Part shown: positions 8,036-12,929 of the stretch, piece after piece
How positions within the stretch are numbered: position 1 is the first letter of the stretch
How the letters are laid out: each line of letters opens with the position of its first letter
From: Caryophanales bacterium UBA6768
Lineage (GTDB): Bacteria > Bacillota > Bacilli > Bacillales_D > Amphibacillaceae
Direction of reading: 5' to 3'
Assembly (NCBI GenBank): GCA_002453315.1
Contig: DKGO01000086.1
Coordinates: 1 to 12,929, forward strand
Length of the DNA: 12,929 bases
Notes under the pieces: generated by a model
Told to the model about the DNA's origin: nothing
Seen by the model: the letters and a program-made list of their open reading frames with translations, nothing else
Database searches by the model: none
Made by a program: the position numbers and the translations under genes

Positions 8036-8821
8036 TTAAGCAAACATGTCATTATTCATTTGTTCGATTGCAGCCTTTTCTAACCTCGATACTTGTGCTT
8101 GTGATATACCAATTTCCTCTGCTACTTCCATTTGTGTTTTTCCTTGAAAGAAGCGTTTATTTAAAATTAATTTTTCACGATCGTTTAATTGATATAATCC
8201 TTCTTTTAATGCCAAGAAATCATCCCATCCAACACTTGTTTCCTTATCATCACCTATTTGGTCCATCACATAAATAGGGTCACCACCATCATTATAAACT
8301 GGTTCAAATAAGGAAACTGGATCTTGAATCGCATCGATAGCAAACACAACATCTTCCTGAGGAATTCCCATTTCCTCGGCAATTTCTAAAGGTGTCGGTT
8401 CTTTTTGTGTTTTATTAATAAGTCGTTCACGAACTTGTAAAGCCTTATAGGCAGTATCTCTTAATGAACGGGAAACTCTTATAGGATTGTTATCCCGAAG
8501 GTAACGCTTAATTTCCCCGATAATCATCGGAACTGCATACGTTGAAAATCGCACTTGATGTTTTAAGTCAAAATTGTCAATTGATTTCATCAGTCCAATA
8601 CAACCAACTTGAAACAAATCATCAACATTTTCACCACGATTATTAAACCGTTTAATCACGCTTAGAACTAATCTTAAATTACCATTAATCAACGTATCCC
8701 TTGCAGCGTTGACATCTTCATTTCTCTCTATTTGTTTGAATAATAGTTGCATCTCCTCATTTTTTAATACTGGAAGTTTTGATGTATCGACTCCACATAT
8801 TTCTACCTTATGTTTAAGCAC
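8036..8821 (-). CDS. sigG: Sporulation sigma factor sigma-G
   Basis: Sigma-G directs late forespore transcription (small acid-soluble spore proteins, germination receptors, DNA protection). The 261-residue protein carries the near-invariant family N-terminus VEICGVDTSKLPVLKNEEM (6-24), region 2 with NGNLRLVLSVI and DDLFQVGCIGLMKSIDNFD, region 3 with NPIRVSRSLRD, and region 4 with a C-terminal helix-turn-helix (TQMEVAEEIGISQAQVSRLEK). The start is GTG, with GGGAGG nine bases upstream. That ribosome binding site is one arm of a perfect inverted repeat (separate entry). It follows sigE by 140 bases and ends at a strong terminator. The order spoIIGA-sigE-sigG is as in B. subtilis. Confidence 0.97.
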   Translation of the reverse strand: MLKHKVEICGVDTSKLPVLKNEEMQLLFKQIERNEDVNAARDTLINGNLRLVLSVIKRFNNRGENVDDLFQVGCIGLMKSIDNFDLKHQVRFSTYAVPMIIGEIKRYLRDNNPIRVSRSLRDTAYKALQVRERLINKTQKEPTPLEIAEEMGIPQEDVVFAIDAIQDPVSLFEPVYNDGGDPIYVMDQIGDDKETSVGWDDFLALKEGLYQLNDREKLILNKRFFQGKTQMEVAEEIGISQAQVSRLEKAAIEQMNNDMFA

Positions 8822-8826
8822 TTTCT

Positions 8827-8882
8827 ATTACCTCCCATTATGTCATACTGCTCAAAGTAAGTTTTTCCTGAAGGGAGGTAAT
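8827..8882 (-). promoter_or_regulatory. Inverted repeat sequestering the sigG Shine-Dalgarno
   Basis: On the minus strand ATTACCTCCC (8882-8873) and GGGAGGTAAT (8836-8827) are perfect 10-bp complements separated by 36 bases. The second arm is the sigG ribosome binding site. An mRNA carrying both arms, such as read-through from spoIIGA-sigE, would hide the site. A transcript starting between the arms would leave it free. Published B. subtilis work describes translation control of sigG by an occluding leader structure; the link to this sequence is my inference. Confidence 0.7.
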
Positions 8883-8888
8883 TTATTC
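8858..8888 (-). promoter_or_regulatory. Candidate sigma-F promoter of sigG
   Basis: On the minus strand GAATA (8888-8884), a 15-base spacer and GGAAAAACTTA (8868-8858) resemble the sigma-F pattern (G-ATA, 15 bases, GG--A-A). Early forespore transcription of sigG by sigma-F is established in B. subtilis. The start would fall near 8851, downstream of the upstream arm of the RBS-occluding repeat, giving a leader of about 30 bases. Match quality is partial. Confidence 0.45.
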
Positions 8889-8961
8889 ATTGCAAAACAT
8901 TCTAATACTTAAAATATTTTAATTATTGGTGTCGAATATGCATGTTCAAAGCCTTAACGTA

Positions 8962-9639
8962 TTAAGTCATTTTTTTAAATTCATTTTGTAACCTTTTAAT
9001 TATTTTTTTCTCCAATCGAGAAATATAAGATTGTGATATTCCTAACATATCTGCCACATCTTTCTGTGTTTTTTCCTCTTTATTCACTAATCCAAACCGC
9101 ATTTCCATAATTTGTTTTTCGCGATCATTTAATGTTGATAATGCATTAATTAATAACTGTTTATCCACTTTAGTTTCCAAGCTCTTAGAAATAATGTCTA
9201 CCTCTGTACCTAATACATCCGATAACAATAACTCATTTCCATCCCAATCAACATTAAGGGGCTCATCAAATGATACTTCAGATTTTAATCGATTGTTTTT
9301 TCTTAAATACATTAAAATTTCATTTTCAATACAACGTGAAGCATATGTCGCTAATTTAATATTTTTATCGGTTTTAAAAGTATTCACCGCTTTAATAAGT
9401 CCAATAGAGCCAATACTAATTAAGTCTTCAATATGGACACCTGTATTTTCAAATTTTCTAGCGATATAGACAACTAAACGTAAATTATGTTCAATTAATA
9501 ATGCTCGCGCCTCTTTGTCCCCACCAGATAACTGATGTAATAGTTGTTTTTCTTCATCTTTTTCTAGTGGTGGAGGTAATACCGTTTTACCTCCAATGTA
9601 GTAAATATCATCCCTTCTGAATAATAAAATATTAATCAT
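8962..9639 (-). CDS. sigE: Sporulation sigma factor sigma-E (pro-sigma-E)
   Basis: Sigma-E controls early mother-cell transcription. It is made as a membrane-bound precursor and cut by SpoIIGA. From the first ATG the protein has 225 residues: IYYIGG (12-17) at the processing site, region 2 with [16 protein letters not shown] and [39 protein letters not shown], and region 4 with [23 protein letters not shown]. subtilis sigma-E has 239 residues, so a pro-sequence begun at this ATG is unusually short. The codons upstream stay in frame and encode WKLRLWLNK, resembling the known pro-sequence, up to an ATT at 9669 spaced seven bases from AAAGGGTG. The real start may therefore be ATT 9669 (235 residues). 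Coordinates here use the conventional ATG. Confidence 0.93.
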   Translation of the reverse strand: MINILLFRRDDIYYIGGKTVLPPPLEKDEEKQLLHQLSGGDKEARALLIEHNLRLVVYIARKFENTGVHIEDLISIGSIGLIKAVNTFKTDKNIKLATYASRCIENEILMYLRKNNRLKSEVSFDEPLNVDWDGNELLLSDVLGTEVDIISKSLETKVDKQLLINALSTLNDREKQIMEMRFGLVNKEEKTQKDVADMLGISQSYISRLEKKIIKRLQNEFKKMT

Positions 9640-9687
9640 TTTATTAAGCCATAAACGTAATTTCCAAATGACATTTCACCCTTTCAT
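9636..9687 (-). other. Overlapping start region of sigE with a 12-codon leader ORF
   Basis: Three alternative readings overlap just upstream of the sigE ATG. An ATG at 9674 opens a 12-codon ORF ([12 protein letters not shown]) whose TGA overlaps the sigE ATG as ATGA. An ATG at 9687, in the sigE frame, stops after MKG at a TGA. Between them, AAAGGGTG (9684-9677) sits seven bases before an in-frame ATT at 9669. Either the leader ORF couples translation to sigE, or sigE starts at ATT, or a small indel is present. Confidence 0.4.
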
Positions 9688-9692
9688 TTCTT

Positions 9693-10625
9693 TTATGCTG
9701 ATTTATTGATTGATGTATGTACCATTTCGGGATGTATTAAACATTCATAGCGTTGATCTGCCTTTAAATATGTCCAATTAATACCAATTAAAACTCTTTT
9801 TATATTTAATTGTTTACCTTGGTAATAAATTGACATCGCTTGCGGTTTTAACGTGTATATCACTTGACTTTTTCCATCAACGGTATGAAATGGGATAACA
9901 TAAAGGGAAGCTCTTACATTATTTGGGAGTAGGTCTAAATTGTTTTTGGTTAAGGCTGTTTTTATTTGTGTCCAATCTTTATTTGAAAAAAACTTTTTAA
10001 TAAATGCTTCATCACAAACAGCGACCGGTCTTCCCGAAATAGGATCCATTAATTGATTACCACTATCAATAAAGCCATTTGTTTCATGTCCTTGTCCATT
10101 AAAATTGACTTTCACACGATAAATCCGGTCATAATCTAGTTGATCCCTGGCAAATTTTTTCATTAAATAACGGATAAAAAACAACATGAAAGGAGCCCCA
10201 ATTACAACAAATAATCCATTCACTTTTTCATTATAAATATTCACCGAAGCGATTCCGTTTACATAATGTTGTGTAAAATATCCAACAAAATATAAAGCAA
10301 GTAATCCACCACCAATAATGAATGTTGCAAAGTAAAATGTAAAAACAATTTTTCCGATTGAACGAATATGGCGAATCCCAAAGGTACTCAATATCGTTAC
10401 AATGGATAAAATGAATATACTGATCCATGATGAAAAAAATGAATGAGGATAAAATAATGTTAAAGGAATAATACTTGAGGCAACTAAACTACCTATTAAA
10501 ATCCGATACCACTTTGTATTTAATCTAACTAATTGATCTGTGAGCTGAAGGATAATCCAGTGGCAATATGTACTGATGGCTAGTACAATGTCTAGGTAAA
10601 TAATCACGAAAATCATTCCAATCAT
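9693..10625 (-). CDS. spoIIGA: Pro-sigma-E processing aspartic protease SpoIIGA
   Basis: SpoIIGA is a membrane-embedded aspartic protease in the mother-cell septal membrane. It removes the pro-sequence of sigma-E after a signal involving forespore SpoIIR. The 310-residue protein has several hydrophobic segments in its first 155 residues (TFYFATFIIGGG near 96-107 is typical), followed by a soluble protease domain with GFIDSGNQL at 184-192, D187 being the expected catalytic aspartate, and GINWTYLKADQRYECLIHPEM near the C-terminus. The start is uncertain. The ATG at 10625 has no clear ribosome binding site. A GTG at 10607 (MIIYLD, closer to the B. subtilis N-terminus) has TTGGA nine bases upstream. 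sigE follows immediately, and the MITE-like element lies upstream of the promoter. Confidence 0.93.
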   Translation of the reverse strand: MIGMIFVIIYLDIVLAISTYCHWIILQLTDQLVRLNTKWYRILIGSLVASSIIPLTLFYPHSFFSSWISIFILSIVTILSTFGIRHIRSIGKIVFTFYFATFIIGGGLLALYFVGYFTQHYVNGIASVNIYNEKVNGLFVVIGAPFMLFFIRYLMKKFARDQLDYDRIYRVKVNFNGQGHETNGFIDSGNQLMDPISGRPVAVCDEAFIKKFFSNKDWTQIKTALTKNNLDLLPNNVRASLYVIPFHTVDGKSQVIYTLKPQAMSIYYQGKQLNIKRVLIGINWTYLKADQRYECLIHPEMVHTSINKSA

Positions 10626-10654
10626 TTCTTCATAAGAGGATTACTATTAACATT

Positions 10655-10687
10655 AGTATATGTAATGAACCATCCAAAACATGTCAT
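10655..10687 (-). promoter_or_regulatory. Candidate spoIIG promoter with long spacer
   Basis: ATGACA (10687-10682), a 21-base spacer and TATACT (10660-10655) lie on the minus strand 30 bases before spoIIGA. The B. subtilis spoIIG promoter has a good -35 and -10 with an unusually long (22-base) spacer and depends on Spo0A. The long gap between good hexamers here is similar. TGACGAT (plus 10725-10731), near -80, matches TGNCGAA at six of seven positions and could be an upstream Spo0A site. Confidence 0.45.
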
Positions 10688-10758
10688 TTCTTGTACTTAA
10701 AAAAGTTAATTTTATTACAATTTATGACGATTTAAAAGATAGTTAGCAGTTATTTATT

Positions 10759-10766
10759 AAAAAGTA
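10759..10766. repeat. Left 8-bp target-site duplication
   Basis: AAAAAGTA lies directly before the left inverted repeat of the MITE-like element and is repeated exactly after the right one. The exact copy indicates a fairly recent or undisturbed insertion. Confidence 0.85.
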
Positions 10767-10808
10767 GGCTCTGTTAAATCTTGTTGTTGATAAAAAGGTA
10801 CTCGCGTT

Positions 10809-10940
10809 CACCACAGGCACAAGCGCGACATCTGTTCAAATGTCACTTCGTTCATTTTCACAGTGTCTTCTTTGCACCACAGGCACAAGCGCGACATCTG
10901 TTCAAATGTCACTTCGTTCATTTTCACAGTGTCTTCTTTG
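10809..10940. repeat. Two exact 66-bp tandem repeats inside the MITE
   Basis: The units at 10809-10874 and 10875-10940 are identical, each beginning CACCACAGGCACAAGCGCG and ending GTGTCTTCTTTG. Each contains GACAT...ATGTC, a 5-bp inverted repeat. Perfect identity points to recent duplication by slippage or unequal exchange. Because 66 is a multiple of three, a small open frame runs through both copies; I do not regard it as a gene. Confidence 0.93.
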
Positions 10941-10960
10941 CCGTTGTTTGGCTTCAGCTA

Positions 10961-10987
10961 ACTTGGTAAAGTAGTACTTTACCAAGT
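10961..10987. repeat. 27-bp palindrome inside the MITE
   Basis: ACTTGGTAAAGTA and TACTTTACCAAGT are perfect 13-bp complements around a single central G. RNA from either strand would form a strong hairpin and DNA could extrude a cruciform. No T-run follows on either strand, so it is not a typical terminator. Confidence 0.9.
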
Positions 10988-11072
10988 GGATCTTCAGCTC
11001 AAGCTTTCCCACAGGAGTCTCGTACTTTTTATCAATTATATTCAATTTTCAACAGTGAACTTTAACAGAGCC

Positions 11073-11080
11073 AAAAAGTA
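11073..11080. repeat. Right 8-bp target-site duplication
   Basis: AAAAAGTA directly follows the right inverted repeat (ending at 11072) and matches the copy at 10759-10766. Confidence 0.85.
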
Positions 11081-11351
11081 TAAAATTTATTTGTACGAGA
11101 AATAGCAATGCATTCCCTTCATAAGTCAGAAATGTTCACAGTAAATTCGGCATTGGCATGTGACACTTCCAAATACAAATATAATTTTTAGACATTAAAT
11201 AAGTGGACATCGAAAATGAGGAAACAGTTTTTAAAGAAATAATCTGAAGTAATTAAAATGACATTGATAAAATTAACGGGGCTTTATTTGACACATAGTC
11301 TTTTTATTTCGGATACAATACTCAAATTTAATCATATAAATAACCCAAAAC
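11081..11351. other. Non-coding gap between MITE and ftsZ terminator
   Basis: No convincing gene, RNA or further repeat was recognised in these 271 AT-rich bases. A bpr-type protease gene occupies this position in B. subtilis, but no remnant is visible. A plus-strand TTGACA (11288-11293) with TACAAT (11314-11319) is spaced at 20 bases and is not called as a promoter. Confidence 0.6.
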
Positions 11352-11391
11352 AAAAAACACCGACCAATTATTTAATAATTGAACGATGTTT
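11352..11391 (-). terminator. Intrinsic terminator of ftsZ
   Basis: On the minus strand an 18-base arm (11391-11374) pairs with 11372-11355 with one mismatch and two G-U pairs; the apical part is CAATTATT/AATAATTG. Six T residues follow (11357-11352). It starts 115 bases past the ftsZ stop and separates ftsA-ftsZ from spoIIGA. Confidence 0.8.
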
Positions 11392-11506
11392 CATCTATAA
11401 GTTATCAAACTATCATTTACCCAAGGAGAGTTGACTGACCATAACAGATTTAAGTAATGTAAAAACAACATTAAAGCTAGATACGAATTTAAATTGACGT
11501 CTTAAC

Positions 11507-12637
11507 TTACTTTCGATTACGATTTCTTAAAAAAGTTGGAATATCTAATGTATCATCACTATGTTCAAACCCTGCTGCCGTTTCTTCATGTGCCTCGTTA
11601 CTTTTTTGCTCATGACTTTTTTGACTATGAACAGGCTTTTGATAGGATATCGGTTGACGTGAATTCATTTTTCTAGGCTTTTTATCCTCAGCAAAACCTG
11701 TTGCAATAACAGTTACGACTACTTCTTCATTTAGTTGTTCATTGATAACATTTCCGAAGATGACGTTCACGTTTTCATCCGCTGCTTCTGTCACCAAATC
11801 GGCTGCTTCTTGGACCTCATATAAACTTAAATCTGGTCCACCAGATATATTCATTAATATACCTTGTGCCCCATCGATTGAAATTTCCAACAATGGAGAA
11901 GAAATAGCTTTTTTAGCTGCATCAATCGCACGGTTTTCACCAGTTGCAACACCTATGCCCATTAAAGCTGAACCTTTGTCATACATTATCGTTTTCACAT
12001 CGGCAAAGTCAACATTAATAAGTCCAGGCTTAGAAATTAAATCAGAAATTCCTTGTACACCTTGACGGAGAACGTTATCAGCCTCTCTGAAGGCCTCAAG
12101 CATCGGTGTATTTTTATCAACAATTTCTAGTAAACGATCATTAGGGATAACGATTAATGTATCGACACATGCCTTCAACTCTGCAATTCCTTGATTTGCT
12201 TGTGTTTTTCTCCTAACTCCTTCAAATGAAAATGGTCGTGTTACTACTCCGACAGTTAATGCCCCTACTTCTTTTGCAATTTGTGCTATTACTGGAGCAG
12301 CCCCTGTTCCTGTTCCGCCACCTTTACCGGCAGTGACAAATACCATGTCAGCACCTTGAAGTACATCTTCAATTTGTTCCTTACTTTCTTCTGCAGCCCT
12401 TTTCCCTATTTCTGGATTAGCTCCTGCACCTAAACCACGGGTTAATTTTTCTCCGATTTGTAATTTTATTTCTGCTTTAGATAAATTTAATGCTTGGGCA
12501 TCTGTATTAACAGCAATAAATTCCACACCTTCTACACCATAATCAATCATTCGATTAACAGCATTATTTCCACCGCCGCCTACCCCAATTACTTTAATCG
12601 TTGCAAGGTTGTCCATATTCGTATCTAATTCTAGCAT
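11507..12637 (-). CDS. ftsZ: Tubulin-like division GTPase FtsZ
   Basis: FtsZ polymerises with GTP into the cytokinetic ring. The 376-residue protein has the nucleotide loop [13 protein letters not shown] (18-30), the tubulin signature GGGTGTG (106-112), the catalytic T7 loop NVDFAD (208-213), a variable charged linker (about 317-360) and the conserved C-terminal peptide [13 protein letters not shown] (361-373), which docks FtsA, SepF and other partners. ATG follows AGGAGG by seven bases. The residue before the signature is K105 (codon AAA), where B. subtilis and most bacteria have methionine (GMGGGTGTG). All other catalytic residues look intact and the length is normal. ftsA lies 77 bases upstream with no terminator, so they are probably cotranscribed. 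Confidence 0.98.
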   Translation of the reverse strand: MLELDTNMDNLATIKVIGVGGGGNNAVNRMIDYGVEGVEFIAVNTDAQALNLSKAEIKLQIGEKLTRGLGAGANPEIGKRAAEESKEQIEDVLQGADMVFVTAGKGGGTGTGAAPVIAQIAKEVGALTVGVVTRPFSFEGVRRKTQANQGIAELKACVDTLIVIPNDRLLEIVDKNTPMLEAFREADNVLRQGVQGISDLISKPGLINVDFADVKTIMYDKGSALMGIGVATGENRAIDAAKKAISSPLLEISIDGAQGILMNISGGPDLSLYEVQEAADLVTEAADENVNVIFGNVINEQLNEEVVVTVIATGFAEDKKPRKMNSRQPISYQKPVHSQKSHEQKSNEAHEETAAGFEHSDDTLDIPTFLRNRNRK

Positions 12638-12714
12638 GGTTAGTCCTCCTAAAGTTAAATTACATTACTTTACTTAAAATTTATAAACTAATTTAAACAA
12701 ACAACATTTATCCT

Positions 12715-12929
12715 TCATTCAAAAAAGTACTTGAAGAAATTGCCAAACTTTGATTCGCCATCTTTTTCACCTTTTGATTTACGTGGTTTCTTTACTTTAA
12801 CTTTTTCGGTTGTAGCCCCTACTAAGGAAGGTCCTAAATCTTTTCCTTGAATTTTTGCATTCCGATAAGCGAATTGAATTGTGCCAACCCCTGCTGTAAA
12901 TTGTGGTTCTCTCACACCAATATAATTCG
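12715..12929 (-). CDS. ftsA: FtsA, C-terminal part (cut by the window edge)
   Basis: Only the last 71 codons are present; the frame is open to the window end. NYIGVREPQFTAGVG followed by IQFAYRNAK matches the end of the actin-like core of FtsA. A basic linker (KVKVKKPRKSKGEK) and the C-terminal amphipathic helix KFGNFFKYFFE follow; this helix is the membrane-targeting sequence through which FtsA tethers FtsZ to the membrane. The order ftsA-ftsZ and the 77-base gap are normal. The apparent start at 12915 is an internal GTG, not a real start. Confidence 0.93.
   Translation of the reverse strand, partial: NYIGVREPQFTAGVGTIQFAYRNAKIQGKDLGPSLVGATTEKVKVKKPRKSKGEKDGESKFGNFFKYFFE

Larger units (their letters stand above)
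10767..11072 (+). mobile_element. MITE-like non-autonomous element, 306 bp
   Basis: Perfect 12-bp terminal inverted repeats (GGCTCTGTTAAA at 10767-10778; its complement at 11061-11072) bound a non-coding segment. It is flanked by exact 8-bp direct repeats AAAAAGTA (10759-10766 and 11073-11080), a target-site duplication. Similarity between the ends continues with gaps past the perfect repeats: TTGATAAAAAG followed by TAC occurs on both. No transposase is encoded. The GGCTCTGTT end and 8-bp duplication recall IS6-family elements, but other 8-bp-duplicating families (ISL3, IS1595) are possible. It holds a 66-bp tandem repeat and a 27-bp palindrome. Orientation is arbitrary. Confidence 0.85.

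Noticed and set aside
10809..10940. Possible CRISPR-like array
   Set aside because: Two directly abutting 66-bp copies without spacers; this is a tandem duplication, not a CRISPR.
10781..10969. 62-codon plus-strand open frame with two repeated peptide segments
   Set aside because: It is the translation of the 66-bp tandem DNA repeat inside a MITE-like element, with no ribosome binding site and no known domain.
11288..11319. Plus-strand TTGACA...TACAAT promoter in the ftsZ downstream gap
   Set aside because: The spacer is 20 bases, there is no gene downstream on that strand, and the region is AT-rich. An antisense RNA to ftsZ is possible but unsupported.
1642..12065. Plus-strand open frames overlapping ileS, ylmH, sepF, sigG, sigE and ftsZ
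   Set aside because: All are antisense shadows of strongly recognised minus-strand genes, without domains or credible starts.

Overview
The window is a stretch of chromosome from an endospore-forming, AT-rich Firmicute of the Bacillaceae type (broad sense). The gene set and order closely follow the Bacillus subtilis division/sporulation cluster, and two sporulation sigma factors plus the pro-sigma-E protease are present. The genus cannot be fixed from the sequence alone. Every convincing gene is on the minus strand, so transcription runs from high to low coordinates.

Layout in transcription order: the end of ftsA (cut by the window edge), ftsZ and its terminator; an 846-bp non-coding gap (10661-11506, from the spoIIG promoter to the ftsZ stop) holding a 306-bp MITE-like element; spoIIGA, sigE and sigG, with a terminator; ylmC, ylmE, sepF, ylmG, ylmH and divIVA; a T-box leader and ileS with a terminator; lspA and a RluD-family pseudouridine synthase (ylyB) with a terminator. 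In B. subtilis, ylmD lies between ylmC and ylmE and ylyA between ileS and lspA. Neither is at this locus. The bpr-type protease gene between ftsZ and spoIIGA in B. subtilis is also absent.

FtsZ forms the division ring, which FtsA and SepF anchor to the membrane. DivIVA marks septa and poles. SpoIIGA processes pro-sigma-E in the mother cell, and sigma-G is the late forespore factor. YlmH (ribosome-associated), YlmE (PLP homeostasis), IleS, LspA and the pseudouridine synthase are housekeeping passengers of this conserved neighbourhood.

I found no wholly new multi-gene system. The strongest second-look signals are: (1) a perfect 10-bp inverted repeat that hides the sigG Shine-Dalgarno, whose upstream arm lies inside a candidate sigma-F promoter, so only read-through transcripts could form it; (2) an odd sigE start, where the conserved pro-sequence reads in frame from an ATT codon while a 12-codon leader ORF overlaps the first ATG; (3) a MITE-like element with perfect 12-bp ends, an exact 8-bp target duplication, a 66-bp tandem duplication and a 27-bp palindrome, inserted just upstream of the spoIIG promoter; (4) unusual residues at conserved positions in FtsZ (K105) and DivIVA (F18); (5) a Spo0A-box match in the candidate divIVA promoter.
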